Origin: Aselliscus stoliczkanus | Taxonomy: Eukaryota > Chordata > Mammalia > Chiroptera > Hipposideridae | Direction of reading: 5' to 3' | Length of the DNA: 64,000 nt | Assembly: GCA_033961575.1 (NCBI GenBank) | Contig: CM066737.1 | Coordinates: forward strand, 104,064,709-104,128,708 | The notes under the pieces: generated by a model | Told to the model about the DNA's origin: nothing | Databases searched by the model: none | What the model saw: only the letters and a program-made list of their open reading frames with translations | Shown: positions 44,111-56,015 of the stretch, piece by piece | Layout: each line of letters opens with the position of its first letter | How positions within the stretch are numbered: position 1 is the stretch's first letter | Program-made: the position numbers and the translations under genes

Positions 44111-44837
44111 ATGTGCCTGTAACTTTGTACCTGATGATGAGAGTGTGTGTGTCAGGGATGGGGTGGTGGTGGTTAATATTATATAACTCTCAAACTGTTG
44201 AATAATGTCTCTTCAAAGCAAATAGGAAGCTACAAAGCAGTGTCAGGTGTTACCAAAATGTATTAAATTTTTTTAAATAAAAAGAAAGTCAAGCTGTCAT
44301 ACACATACATTAGTGCTGAGGGGATGTGGGTGGGGTGCTAACAGCAGCTACTATTCCCTTCATGCCTAAATGATAACTAGCGCTGGTGACACATAGAGTA
44401 GGTAGCAATTTTTCCCCCATTTTATACTTTCTTTTGTTCTTCAGGATGACTTATACCTCTCTTGGAGTCGCAAAGACTTGGTATCTGTCAAACAACATAT
44501 GCTCCCTAATATGTCATGCTCAGAAAATAACATTCAAATTTGCTGATTTTCTTCAGTTTGTACATTGCTTCCCTCTGGCTATGGCACCTAGAGCATCATC
44601 AGAACATTTCTTAATAACAAACAAATACAGTCTCTGCCAAACATAATTAATTTTCTCTCATATAAATTTTTTCTTGTGCGATGTCACCATAGGATTCTAC
44701 ATAGTAAGGAAAAATAAATGTAGTCTTGGTGGAGACTGCTTTAGTTCATCCTCTAAGCTGAAATCTAGAGTAACTTCAGAAGGCAAGTATTTTCCTGGTA
44801 TGCTTTGCTTCCTTTGAAATAGCTCCCTAAAATAGCT
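44111..44837. other. Unassigned sequence
   Basis: No gene or confident repeat recognised. A short GT/GGT-rich patch occurs at 44141-44175. Confidence 0.4.
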
Positions 44838-45045
44838 AATGTTTTTTGAGTGCCAGGCTCTGTTCTAAGTCCTTTATGTGTATTAATTCATTTAAGAGTC
44901 ATACAGCCCCGGATGTATGTACTATTATCAGTCATATATTATAATTGAAGACAAGGAGGCAAATACAAATTATTTTCCTTATCTAAGGCCACAGAAATGA
45001 TATAAAGAAAATTCTAGAATTGAATCCTTCCTAACAAGTTCATCA
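44838..45045 (-). repeat. MIR SINE, antisense
   Basis: 'tgagtgccaggctctgttctaag', 'gtgtattaattcatttaaga', 'gtatgtactattatcagtca', 'atctaaggccacagaaatg' in antisense MIR order. Confidence 0.75.
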
Positions 45046-45277
45046 TTTGCTTCCCATCTGCATCTCAACTAGCATGAAATAACTTTACCATCCAGCAATG
45101 TATGTCCAGAGATGACTTTCTCTTTCTTCCTCCCAAACTTTTGCCAGACTTGGATTCTAGCTGGGTTTTTGTGAACTCCCCCTAAGAAATTCGTGATTGT
45201 ATCAATAGTTCAGAATCTTCACGTTTCTCATGGTGGAGGCTGTTTTCCCAGATATTTCCCAGACCAAAGCCATATGC

Positions 45278-45482
45278 TCTAAACAGAAGTCAACAAACTC
45301 TCTGTAACAGACTAGATAATAAATATTTTTAGCTTTGCCAGCCATATGTAGCCCCAAAATATGTAGCCCCATAAACAATACATAAAGAGCTGGGCAAAGC
45401 TGTGCACCAATAAAACTTTATTTACACTCAGCAGCAGGTTGGATTTTACCCACAGGCTGTTTGCTAACACTTGCTCTAGAAT
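45278..45482. repeat. hAT-Charlie-type non-autonomous DNA transposon relic
   Basis: 'gaagtcaacaaactctctgtaac', 'aataaatatttttagctttgcc', 'caccaataaaactttatttac', 'ggattttacccacaggctg' and 'tttgctaacacttgctctag' match the well-known palindromic-ended 200-bp hAT relic of mammals. The MER subfamily name is not certain. Confidence 0.75.
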
Positions 45483-46139
45483 TATAGAGTGCAATTACAT
45501 TCCATATCATTAACTGACTATGAATTCCACTTTAGAAAACCTTGAATATGTGAAGCCATTATTACACAATCTATAGGAAAAACTCATATGAAGTTAAAGC
45601 TCTAAGGGACTTTGAGACACCCTAATCCGATGAGTAAATTAATATAGAAGTCATTCCTGGTTGATTTTATTTTTTTAATTACATTTATTGAGGTGAAAAT
45701 GTATAGGTTTCTTTTAGTGCCGCTGGACTTTGTTTATAAATGTTATCTACTGAAGTGAAGATTGTAAGACTTAGGAAGAGAATATTCAGGGGAAAATGAA
45801 TGCTTTCTTTGTTAAAATTAGGCATAGCCTCACAAAGTTCATTAAAGGTCTTCAAAATAAATGGGGGAAACCAGCGTTAAAGCATTAGGATTGAGTACGA
45901 ATGCCAATAAGACAACCTTTCATTGTTTCATGCAGGATACAAAAGAAAAAGAATCCATTTATCAAAATTTAATTTTAATCCATACCTCTTACCATAAAAT
46001 CAGGTGACTCTATCGGCACTCTTTTGAGATAACCATAAGTATGCCTAATTTATGATATATTTTATACTATGGAAAACAACTTAGGTGTGGAGAAAAATTG
46101 ACTCAATTACATGTTATAAGTTATAATTACAGCATCCTA
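45483..46139. other. Unassigned sequence
   Basis: No gene or confident repeat. 45670-45720 ('ttacatttattgaggtgaaaa') may be an L1 3' tip. Confidence 0.35.
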
Positions 46140-46270
46140 AACTAAAAGAGACCCTAGATATTAGCTACTGCAAGTCCTTCATTTTACAAATAGGAACCTG
46201 AGGCTCAAGGGGTTCATTGTTATACTGAAGGTCATCCAATTAGAAACGAAGCTGGGGTAGAACCCACACA
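46140..46270 (-). repeat. MIR-like SINE, antisense
   Basis: 'ccttcattttacaaatagga', 'ctgaggctcaaggggttcat', 'aggtcatccaattagaaacg' matches the antisense MIR 3' half. Confidence 0.6.
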
Positions 46271-46289
46271 CATTAATGAGAGTCATATT

Positions 46290-46505
46290 TCAATTTTAGA
46301 GTCAGAAGGGTTCAATCCCAGTTGTGCTACTTATAACTTTATAACTTCAGAGAAGTTACTTAAACTTTCTGAGCTTGAGCCTCCACTGTATTATCTGAAA
46401 ACTGTGGATGACTGCTGACCACTTAAGGTTTTCTCATGATTAAATGAAATATCATGCACAAAGTCCCAGGCACTTAGTAGTTGCTCAATAAATGGTAACT
46501 ATAAT
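46290..46505 (+). repeat. MIR SINE, sense, near full length
   Basis: 'gggttcaatcccagttgtgctac', 'aagttacttaaactttctgagc', 'ctgaaaactgtggatgactg', 'atgattaaatgaaatatcatg', 'cccaggcacttagtagttgc', 'tcaataaatggtaact'. Confidence 0.85.
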
Positions 46506-46507
46506 AT

Positions 46508-46700
46508 TCTATTTGATAATTATTTATTGAGAACTTACTATATTGTAAGCACTACCTCATGGAATGAGGATGCAAAGACAAATAAGACAAAATCCTCATG
46601 CTCATGGGAAACAGACACATGAGCAGATAATTTGTGATATTATCTATTTTAAGTGCTATAATTGAGACATGTACAAAGGAGGCTGTTAGAATATAGAAGA
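46508..46700 (-). repeat. L2 3' end, antisense
   Basis: 'ttatttattgagaacttact', 'aagacaaataagacaaaatcc', 'ctcatgctcatgggaaac' matches the antisense L2 3' segment. Confidence 0.65.
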
Positions 46701-46869
46701 TGGAGCATTTAGAACTGGGCTGTCCAATCCAGTATCTATTATCTATGTATAACTATTAAGCACTTGAAATGGCTAATTCAAATTGAGATGTGCTGTAAAT
46801 GTAAAATACAGGATTTTGAAGATGTAATACACACCAAAAAAACAATATAAAATATCTCATAAATAACTT

Positions 46870-47265
46870 TCTATATTGAGTCCCTGTTGAAATGTTTAGA
46901 TAAATAAGGCAAAATCCTGTCTTTCAAGCATTCACAGTCTGATAAAGAAGACAAACAATTGTTATAATGCAATATAGGAAGAATAATATTAGAAGTATAC
47001 ACATGGGAAAGCTGCGTGCATATTTCAACGTGATTTGGCATTTCAGCTAGATCTGAAAGCTGAGTAGTTCCCCCAAAGAGGGAGGGAGGAAGAGTAACCC
47101 CCACTATCCAAATGGGACAGGTAAAAATCAAGACATGGTAGTGTTGTGGACATAACAAGTAGTTGTTCCCTTTGCCAGTTTTTCAGGAGGTCCTTGAAAA
47201 CTTCAGTGCTGTTTGCAAGTCTCTTCCATTCTCAGTTATTCAAGCAATATTTATTCGGCATCTAA
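46870..47265 (-). repeat. L2 3' region, antisense (two diverged pieces)
   Basis: 'ataaggcaaaatcctgtctttc', 'cattcacagtctgataaaga' and 'tgatttggcatttcagctag' resemble L2 upstream of its 3' end. A further tip 'caagcaatatttattcggca' lies at 47244. Confidence 0.5.
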
Positions 47266-47271
47266 TAAAAT

Positions 47272-47470
47272 TATAATAGCTAGGATTTACTGAGTTCTTG
47301 TAATGTGTCAGACACAAAGTGCTTTTCATTTAATCTTCAAAATAACCCAATGAGACACGAAAATTTATCCCCCTATTTTATACATGAGGAAACTGAGGAC
47401 CACAAAAATTAGGTCACTTGCCCAAGGTCATGCAATTAGAAAAAGGCAGAGCCTGTTTGGGATTATCAGT
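47272..47470 (-). repeat. MIR SINE, antisense
   Basis: 'atttactgagttcttgtaatg', 'ttttatacatgaggaaactgagg', 'cttgcccaaggtcatgcaat', 'aggcagagcctgtttggga'. Confidence 0.8.
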
Positions 47471-48345
47471 CTTCCTGACATCAAATTCTGTGCCCTCGCC
47501 TCACTGAGGATGCTGCCTGCCTGCCTGTCTGTGCTTTCCCAGGAGGCCTTTAACAGGAAGAAAAGCAGAAAGGTCACACACAACACACCCAGAGGGAGCA
47601 GCTCCAGCTGTGGCTACCTGGGATGTGACAGCCAGCTCTCATCCTAAAAACAGATCTATGTAAAGCACATTTTGAAAAAGCAGAAGGTACAAGAGGGAAC
47701 TTTCTATGGAGATCATTAGAGTTGCCGGAAATGGTCCAGACAGCGGGCAACAGAAACAGATGGGAGCTGCTACTGGAAAGCTGCCCCCACCAGGAGGAGG
47801 TGTTCCTGAAAGCTGCTGTGACCAGAGATGCAGGGAGCCACCATCCCCAGAGATGGCTACCGAGGCTACTGCTAATCCAAGGGCCATCTGGGGAGAAGTT
47901 ATCAAAAGTTTCCTGACCTCTCTGCCATCTTGAGAGGGAACTCCTTTGACATCAAGGCGAAGAACTTACTCCACTGAGGTTTCAGTAATCTGCTTCCTGA
48001 AGATATGGAATAAAATCTCCTACCTAGAAATCTACTGAGATTAGTCCCCAGAACTTCTGAGTAAGAGTTTATTAGGCTAACAATTTAGAAAAAGAGAACA
48101 GGAGAGTGTTGTCAGAGAAAGACAGACCTGAACTATGACACAGCAAGTAAGTGTCTGGTGGACGTTAAGCCTTTGGAGGAAAATATAGGTTTACATATTG
48201 CAGGGGAGGAAAAACAGTTTCCCCCACCCTTCTAGGTTATTGGTTGAGTACCCCTCCCCCCATAATCAAAGCCACATTAACAGGAGAAAACAAATTTTGT
48301 ATGCACAGATGTACATATGAAAGCCCACAAAGATTTGAAAGGTGT
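47471..48345. other. Unassigned sequence
   Basis: No gene recognised. 47.7-47.93 kb is GC-richer, with open frames on both strands but no domain. It may be a relic of an unidentified repeat. Confidence 0.35.
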
Positions 48346-48864
48346 TGACTACCAAAATATATTTAAAAACTCATACGACTCAGTAACAAAATATAAACAA
48401 TCTGATTGAAAAATGGGCAGAAGACATGAAGGCATTTCTCCAAAGAGGACACACAGATGGCCACCAGACAAATGAAAAGATGCTCAACCTCACTAATCAT
48501 CAGAGAAATGCAAATCAAAACCCCAATGAGATACCACCTCACACAGTCAGAATGGCTATTATCAAAAAGTCAACAAATAACATGTGCTGGTGAGGATGTG
48601 GAGAAAAGGAAACTCTTGTGTACTGTTGGTGGGACTGCAAACTGGTGCAGCCATTATGGAAACAGTATGGAGAGTCCTCAGAAAACTAAAAATAGATATA
48701 CAACTCAGTAATTTCACTTCTGGAATTCCAAAGAAAATGAGAACACTAATTCAAAAAGATATATGCACCCCTACATTCATTGCAGCATTATTTACAATAG
48801 CCAAGATATGGAAGCAACCTAGGTGTCCATCACTAGATGAATGCATAGAGAAGATCTGGGGAGT

Positions 48865-48870
<6 letters not shown>

Positions 48871-48908
<38 letters not shown>
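48871..48908 (+). repeat. (GT)19 microsatellite
   Basis: A GT run inside the sense L1, interrupting the ORF2-derived frame. Confidence 0.95.
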
Positions 48909-48911
<3 letters not shown>

Positions 48912-49160
48912 TATACAGTGGAATATTATGCAGAAATAGAAAATGCAATCTTGTCATTTGCAATACCATGGATAGATCTAGAGAGTATTATGCTAAGTGA
49001 AATAAGTCAGGCAGGAAAGACAAATGCCATATGGTTTCATTTACATGTGGAATCTAAAAACAGAATAAAACAAACAAAAAGAGACTCATAGAAACAGAGA
49101 CTGAAAGGATGCTTACCGGAAGGGTGGGGGGATGGGTGAAAAGGGAAGGGGAATATAGTC

Positions 49161-49638
49161 AATAATATCATGATAGGGCCAGCCCAGTGGCATGTTGGTT
49201 AGGACCTGGCTTGGGCCAGCTCTGAGCAGCGGGGCCGCGGTTCGGATTCTACATATGAGGGCCAGTGACACTGCCCTCTACAGCTAAGATGGTGAACAAC
49301 AGCTCCACCTGGAGCTGGGCTGCTGTGAGTCCTTGGGACGACATAGCTGCAGCCCCTGCTGCAGTGGGCTGCCATAGGCTACAGTGAGTGGCTGGCAGCC
49401 AGCGTGAGCTGTCAGTAGCCGCAGTGAGCGACCATTCAGAGTCTGGCGACTGATCTGCCTCATCCAGGAAGAGCGCAATGATGATACCAACATTGGCCAG
49501 TGAAGCAACGTCCTCCACAACTAGACTGAAGAACAAAAGGACAGCAACTTGTCTGTTCGCCTTCCCCAATTCCCCAACGCAGTTCCCCTCTCCCAATTCC
49601 CTGATACAATCTTAAAAAATAATAATAATATCATGATA
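49161..49638 (+). mobile_element. Long-form SINE, sense, perfect 15-bp TSD
   Basis: Element 49176-49623. Type-B head (GGGCCAGCCCAGTGGCATG, CTCTGAGCAGCGGGGCC, B box GCGGTTCGGATTC), body with about three 20-bp units (49385-49440), GACAGCAACTTGTCTGTTCG, and a tail in which AATAAA is mutated (TGATACAATC). TSD AATAATATCATGATA lies at 49161-49175 and 49624-49638. Confidence 0.92.
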
Positions 49639-49800
49639 TTTTTGCAAGGTCACGGGTGATGACTAGAATGAGTGGTGTGATCACATTGCAAGGAATAAAA
49701 ATGTCAAATCACTACATTGTACACTGGAAACTAATATAGCCAATATAAGATCGCATACAAACTAGACTTAAAATTCTAAAAATTAAAATTAAATAAAAAT

Positions 49801-50199
49801 TGTTTTAAAGGCAGTCAGGCTGTTGAGGCTGATGTACCATCCTGAGTTAAGGAAAGGGACAGGTGGCTGGGGATTATAAGAAGAGGAAGGAATTTCACAG
49901 AAAGGCAGGAAGAGGAAATGTGTTGTATTCAAAGTTTGCTTTACCCTGCAGAAAGTTTCTCAGCTATAAAAAGTTATCTGTGGTAATAGCTTTCTTCCTG
50001 GTACAGGCCCCCTTTCTAAATTCTTTTAGGTAGGTAAAGAGGGGATGAAAAGCTTTTCCTGATTCTTTTGGGTCTTGGCTACAATTGTGCCTGGGCTTTA
50101 TAGAGTAGGGGCTAAGAGCCTGAGCCTCAGAGGACACTGCCTGGCCCAAATTCCAGCTTTTTCCATCCAATAGCCATGCAACAATTAACGATTACTCCC
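49801..50199. other. Unassigned sequence
   Basis: No gene or confident repeat recognised. Confidence 0.4.
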
Positions 50200-50310
50200 C
50201 ACTTCTCTGAGAGCAGAGATTTTTGTCTGTTATGTTCTCTACTGAGTTTCCATTGCCTGGAATATGCCTAGTACATGGTCCTTACTCAATAAAAACCTGT
50301 TGAACTACAT
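50200..50310 (+). repeat. L2 3' end, sense
   Basis: 'agagcagagatttttgtctg', 'ttgcctggaatatgcctagt' and 'actcaataaaaacctgttgaa' give the L2 terminal order. Confidence 0.75.
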
Positions 50311-50394
50311 TGAACTGAATAGCATCATTAGAATGATTGTTGTCAAATATTAGGTATCCTGTATAGTGTGGTCCACTGATACTGGAAAATTGAG

Positions 50395-50855
50395 AACTGA
50401 TGTAAAAGAATTTCAACAAACTTTTATCCAGAATCTACAAAGAGCTCTTATGACTTAATAAGAAAAACAACCCAATTAAAACATGGGCAAAAGATTTGAA
50501 TAGACATTTTACCAAAGAAGCTATACAAATGGTTACTAAACACGACAAGATGCTCAACATCATTAGTCATTAGGGAAGCGCAAATTCAAACCACAATGAG
50601 ATCTCACTTCACACTCTCTACTGTCGTTAGAACAGCTATAATCAAGACAATAGACAATAACAAGTGTGAAGAAACGGGAACTCTCATACATGCTGATAGG
50701 AATGTAAAATGATTCTGCCATTTTTGAAAATAATTTGTTAGCATCTTAAAAGTTAAATGTAAGTCTACCATGCACCCCAACAATTCCACTCCTAAGTATT
50801 GTATTGACCCAAGATAAGTGCAAATATACATCCACATAAAAACTTGTATGCTGTG
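50395..50855 (+). mobile_element. LINE-1 ORF2 C-terminal fragment, sense
   Basis: 'cagaatctacaaagagctct', 'aaaacatgggcaaaagattt', 'gctcaacatcattagtcatt', 'caaaccacaatgagatctca', 'caacaattccactcctaagt'. Both ends are truncated and frames are broken. Confidence 0.8.
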
Positions 50856-51154
50856 AGGGTTGTAATATGACTCCCACCAATAGTTGAATAAACTGAGGCT
50901 TGGCCAAGTTCAGTAATTTTTCCAAGATCATAGAGTTAGAGTCAGGAGCAAAGCTAACATTTTAAGCCAGTCTTGTCTGGTTCCAAAGACTGTGTTTGCT
51001 CATTGCACCATACTGTTCCCCAGCTACGTACAAGTTTTTTGAAACATGTTTTGTTATTAACAATAAAATATATTCAAAACTGACAGTAACATGGACAAGA
51101 GATAAAATGCTATATAAGGTTGGTCTTTTATTCCGTAAACTTTATAGTAAGACA
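50856..51154. other. Short unassigned stretch with MIR-like antisense piece
   Basis: 50885-51005 ('aactgaggcttggccaagttc', 'agagttagagtcaggagcaaa') resembles an antisense MIR. Otherwise nothing recognised. Confidence 0.4.
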
Positions 51155-51315
51155 GTTTTGATAACCTCTCTGTATTTTCATTTCCTCATCTGCAAAATGG
51201 ACATAGTGATAGCAACTAATTCATAAATTTATTTTTAAAATTAATGAATGAGGTACTACAAAATTAAGTGCATAGCAAAATGACTCACACATGGAAATGC
51301 TAGGTACTTGTTATC
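51155..51315 (+). repeat. MIR SINE, sense
   Basis: 'attttcatttcctcatctgc', 'aaaatggacatagtgatagc', 'aattaagtgcatagcaaaat' in MIR order. Confidence 0.65.
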
Positions 51316-52000
51316 TATCATTCTAAGTATTGATAAAATAATAATTATTATTTTAAAATATCTCTCTGTGGAGGTTGAGGAAAGGAAAACATGCATCAGC
51401 TAATATACAGGGACTCTTCTCAAGAATATGTTGCATATTCAGCTTTAGGGATTACAGAAAAGTTATAATGGATGCTTTGATGATCTCAAATTGGATACAG
51501 GAAAACTGCAAGCATGCTGAATACGCTTGGGTTGGGAATGTACTGTTTTGAATAAATTAATTTGAGACTATGCCATATTAGTCAGCATAATGTGGCCACA
51601 AAAATGATTTACTTGCCAGCATTGCTAAAATTTGTCTTCTTAAGCAAAATAAAACAGTTAGGCACCAGTAATTACAGCCCTAGGTCTCTCAAGTGGATTT
51701 TACAAAAACTGGACCAATGAGAAGGAGACTCTTATTTCTGCTTTAGTAGTCATGGTGAAGATCCTGCCCTACTCTGGAGGACAGAATGAGAGAACTGGTT
51801 AGAAGAGGGGGCAGCATGACACAAGAGCTCAGCCCTCGACCTGCTAGGGTGAATGATGCTTTGCAAACTTGAGGCTGGGTACCCAGTTGCCACCCAAAGA
51901 GTTGGCACCATCATGCCCATTGCCAGTCACATCCATTCAGAAAGAGAAAGAGCAGACCAAAATCGTGCTGCACCTTGGGTTCAGGACTGGGAGAAGGGGT
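51316..52000. other. Unassigned sequence
   Basis: No gene or confident repeat recognised. Confidence 0.4.
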
Positions 52001-52375
52001 GTGCATTAGTTCACTAGGGCTGTCATAACAAAATTCCACAGGCTGGGTGGATTCAAGAACAGAAATGGATTTTCCTCACGGATCTGGAGGCTGGAACTCC
52101 CTGATAAAGGTGCTGGCAGAGTGCTCCTGAGGCCTCTGTCCTTGGTTTGCAGGTGACCCGACCTCTTGCTGCCTCCTCACTGGTTGTTCCCCTGGACATG
52201 TGCATCCTGGTGTCTGTGTGTCCTAATCTCTTCTCATAAGGACACCAGCCACTTTGGGTTAGGGCTCACTCTAATAGCCTCATTTTAGCTTAATCACCAC
52301 TTTAAAGGTCCCTGTCTCCAAATATAGTCGCATATTGAGGTACTCCTAGGCCAATATATGAAATCTGTTTGTTTT
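52001..52375 (-). repeat. ERVL-MaLR LTR (MLT1/MST-type), antisense
   Basis: 'attagttcactagggctgtc', 'ataacaaaattccacaggctg', 'ggatctggaggctggaactcc', 'ataaggacaccagccacttt' and 'ccctgtctccaaatatagtc' match an antisense MaLR LTR over its whole length. Confidence 0.78.
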
Positions 52376-53038
52376 CCTAAGAAATTAAATCCGTCTTGTG
52401 AATTGGATATTTGGTTTTTATGTTGAGATTGAACCCAGGAGGCTTCATGGTTTCTGGCTGGCATGTAGTTGATGGCTATATTCTACATTCGGTAGAATAG
52501 ATGGTTGGCCAAAGGGTTAATTCTCATATAAAGTTGTGTAAGAGGTCCAGGAAGCTGTCATAAAAAAAATTTCCTGTGAATCAATATCTGAAGGAAAGGA
52601 CTTTAACAAAAATATGTGCTATGCTCTCAGCATTGCCTAAGAAAAACAGATAGAGACTATATAGGAAGATTTATATATATATAAACCTTAGAGTGCAATT
52701 GCTGCTGGCAGGACTGTAAGGAAGAGGTGGTGGTGTGGGCCAAAGGTCCCAAGCCAATTGTGCTGAAACGATGCACTTGCCGCTTCCCTTTGAAAAGCTG
52801 AGTGCCATCATTGGTCATTCTCTAGCTGAATGGACAAGGCGCTCCAAGGCATCTCCCAAACACGTTTTCATTTATACTTTAAAGATAAAAGGCAGCAGCT
52901 CCTTCTAACACATTAGATCAAGAATGCTGGACAAACAGAGAGAACAAAGGACAACAATAAGACTGCATTAATCCACTTCTATGCTAGACGTCTGTCCTCA
53001 CTCCATCAGCTCCCTGCTCCAGCAGAGCCTCAGCGTCC
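52376..53038. other. Unassigned sequence
   Basis: Unique-looking. No gene or repeat recognised. Confidence 0.4.
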
Positions 53039-53091
53039 AATAATAATACTAATGATAATAATAATACCAACAGCAACAAGAAGAAGAAGAA
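53039..53091 (+). repeat. AAT/AAG-type simple repeat
   Basis: An imperfect AATAAT run passing into AAGAAGAAGAAG, with CAACAGCAAC between. Confidence 0.85.
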
Positions 53092-53310
53092 TGGCAGCCA
53101 CCATTCACTGGGAGCTTACTATGCACCAGGCATTGCTCTAGGGGCTTTATGTATAAGAACTTATTGGATCATCATGAGAACCCTAGGAAGCCAGTTACTG
53201 GTATTAATGTAATCATCCCATTTGGCAGATGGGAAAAGTGAGGCCAGAGAGGTGAAGTAACTTGAACAAGATCACAGAACTAGAAGTGAGAGAGCCGTGA
53301 GGAGGACCCA
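53092..53310 (-). repeat. MIR SINE, antisense
   Basis: 'gggagcttactatgcaccagg', 'ggctttatgtataagaactt', 'cccatttggcagatgggaaa', 'gaggtgaagtaacttgaaca', 'gatcacagaactagaagtga'. Confidence 0.85.
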
Positions 53311-53844
53311 GCAGGTGTTGCTGTGGCATTCATTCATGTTTGTGCTGCTCTATTGGCCTTCCCAAAGCATTTTGCTACCTCCAAGGACATCACTCCCAAC
53401 TGCAAACCTGAACCCCACCTCCTCCCATTTCTGCCCCTCCTTTGTAGCACACAAGTGATTGTCTAGGCATCTTCCTGGCAGGTTTATTTTATAAATAGCA
53501 TATTTGGATGTCAGTTATGTCCATTAAAACCATGAAAGTTGGCCACTTTTTCCTCATGGTGATGCTTGGGCACTTGTCTTCCTCCACTGGATTGAAATCT
53601 GTGCTGAGAATGTGGATCATTCAACAAAGTTAGCAGTCGTGATGTATTGAGAGGCGCCTACTTGACTGGCTTCACTTTCTGGGCTTACACAAATCCCATT
53701 GCCAGGCAGCAGACTGGGCAATAAGTAGGGAGGGATCATGAAAAAGACAAATAAGCATAGCTGCTGCAAAGAGCTGCCATTCTAATCACACCATTTCTCA
53801 ACACTGGCTACCAGTGCCTTCGCCCTCCCACCCAGACCTTTGGA
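53311..53844. other. Unassigned sequence
   Basis: No gene or repeat recognised. Confidence 0.4.
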
Positions 53845-53915
53845 ATCAGAATCTCTGGGGGTGAGGCCAGGACAGTGGTGGTTCTTCTGGACCTCCTCCT
53901 GGTGGCACCCCTAAG
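53845..53915 (-). repeat. MER5A-like hAT fragment
   Basis: 'cagacctttggaatcagaat' followed by 'ctctgggggtgaggcc' is the antisense central MER5A signature. Confidence 0.65.
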
Positions 53916-55844
53916 CAGCCCAGGCTTGCCACTGCTGCACAGAGGCACACATGGAAATGGGTACTTATAAGACCCTGCGGTTAGGGTAAGAGCAGAACGC
54001 TGTACATAGCAGGAAGATGGCGCCTCTGCTCCTCACCAGGGACCCTGCAGAGAAGGGGCACTGACCTGGTCTAATGGAATGAACAGATGCTCACAGGATA
54101 GAAGGGATGGGGGGCAGGGCTTGGATATTCCAGGCAGATTGAAGAGCAAATGCAAGGACACAGAGTTAGCGAAAAGGAAGATGCATTTGGAAATGAAATG
54201 TGGTTCCCCATGATGACACAGTAGGTAGGTGTCGGCAGAGCAGGACCCAGCTCATCAATGGCCTGGGGTACCATGCTGGATGCTGTGTTTAATCCTACAA
54301 GTGAGGGTCCTGGCTGTTGTAGCCTAGGTATAAAGCAATGCCCCTCTTCCCTTAGGTTGTATAAAAAAGCACTTCATAGTTTTCTGTAGGAATTTTACTA
54401 TAGAACTGAGAGACAAGAAATTGAACTAAAACTAAAGAAAATCAAAGGCCTAGAAACAAAATAATCTTTGTTACATAATTAATGTATGGGACACATATTT
54501 ATCATCCCTACAAAACTCCCAGGTAGGGGCCCTTATCAAGTAAGGACCATCTTCTTTCCCATGAGAGTCTTTTAGCTCGTGTTAACCTTCAGAGGAGAGA
54601 AGAGATTTCTTCATCTGATATCAGTCCTCCTACGAAGGAGTCTCCTATTTGCAGAGCATGGAATGCTTCTAAATCTCATTTTATGTATCAGGGACAGCAC
54701 ATGGTCTAAGCCTTCCATCTGAGTGTGGGGGTCTCTTTTTCCCTGTTCCCCAAGTGCTTTAATAATTTTCTCCATGGGAGAGGTGGGCCCTGTAAAAGTC
54801 TGATTCTTTGAGTTTACCAATACGATTATTTTGCACAATCCGTAGTGTCAATAAACTCTATTAAGGGTGGCCACTCACTAGTTGTATGACTCACTACAAG
54901 TCATTTCGCATCTTTGAGTCTCGCACTTCTCAACTGCATCATAAGAGGTTATGCTCAGTTGCTACTAGTTCTAAGATTCTGTAACTTCTATGGATTCTGA
55001 ATGTTTTTCCAGCTCTAAAGTTTGGTGATCAAAATCACTTCTGATGGTAACTCACCATGATTCCTCTGACAGCCCTTGAAAGCTATTTTACACCTTGACA
55101 CCCCCCAGAGAAATCAGCTTAAAATGTTTTTCTTTGACAAAAATGTGGGCTTAGTACTTAAAAATGCTGTCAGGTTGCATGCAGTTTGATGGAGCCACTT
55201 AAGAAATCTGTCAACAGCATCCTGGGTTAAATTGTTGAGCAAGAGAACCGATCCCGTACTAATGTAGTTGAATATTTTCTGACAGCCTGCAATAGCTTCT
55301 TTAGCTCCTTATGTGCTGGAGATGGCTTCTTAAAGAGGAGCGAGTGTTTATGCATTACTGAATGTCAAATGCTGTTCAGTCACTTACATTTCAAGGGCAT
55401 CTTATGCAGGGCTGCCCTAGGTCTCTGGTGGAATGTCCAGAAAAGCTCTGCTATATCTTGTTCCAAAGAAAACTATTCTGATGTTTCTTCCTAGAAGATT
55501 AAGGTCAATTCTCATCTGAATATTTGAATTTCACCAAAAAGGGTTAAAGTCATGGCTTTGGATACACAAGATTGAAACAAATGACTCAGTACCTGCTTGG
55601 GATGTCCCAGTCTCTTATCATGTCAGAGTTTCATACCCTACCTCTTCAGTTCCAAGAACCATGCCAACTGTTTCCATCAACAGTTTAGAATTGAAGCCCC
55701 AAAGACAAACTCAGAGAGACATTGGTCACACTTCACAAATAAAACATACTGTTCAGCAATTAGTGAGTGCTGCCAAAATGGCGTCATTACTCTTATTAAA
55801 GTGTTCATGATTGTTCCACATTCATGTAAGTGTTCCAGATCCCT
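53916..55844. other. Mostly unique sequence
   Basis: About 1.9 kb without recognised gene or repeat. 55.15-55.45 kb is repeat-free and balanced in composition and could be conserved non-coding DNA, but this is a guess. Confidence 0.35.
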
Positions 55845-56015
55845 ATTACTCAAAGAATAGTTGGTGGACCAGCAGTATCAGCGTTACCCAGGACCTCATG
55901 AGAAATAGAGAATCTAAAGCCTCACAGCAGACCTGAGGAATCACAATCTGCACTTTAACAAGATATCCAGGGGACTTATAAGTGCATCAAAGTTTGAGAA
56001 GCACTGGCTTATAGA
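55845..56015 (-). repeat. MER5A-like hAT relic, antisense
   Basis: 'ggtggaccagcagtatcagc', 'gcagacctgaggaatcacaa', 'tctgcactttaacaagatat', 'catcaaagtttgagaagcac' follow MER5A order. Confidence 0.75.

Larger units (their letters stand above)
48346..49800 (+). mobile_element. LINE-1 ORF2 C-terminus and 3'UTR, sense, hosting a long SINE and a GT tract
   Basis: 'aatgggcagaagacatgaag', 'aacctcactaatcatcagag', 'aatgagataccacctcacac', 'gtgctggtgaggatgtggag', 'caatagccaagatatggaag', 'atgctaagtgaaataagtca'. The ORF2 tail frame (about 48584-48870) reads DICTPTFIAALFTIAKIWKQ, then breaks in the GT run. A SINE splits the 3'UTR at 49176-49623. The element ends near 49800 with an A-rich stretch. Confidence 0.88.

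Noticed and set aside
47706..47933. Possible exon with open frames on both strands
   Set aside because: GC-richer composition explains the frames; no splice-site-bounded exon or recognisable peptide.
52001..52375. Endogenous retrovirus with coding capacity
   Set aside because: Only a solitary MaLR LTR relic; no gag, pol or env similarity seen here or around the other LTRs.
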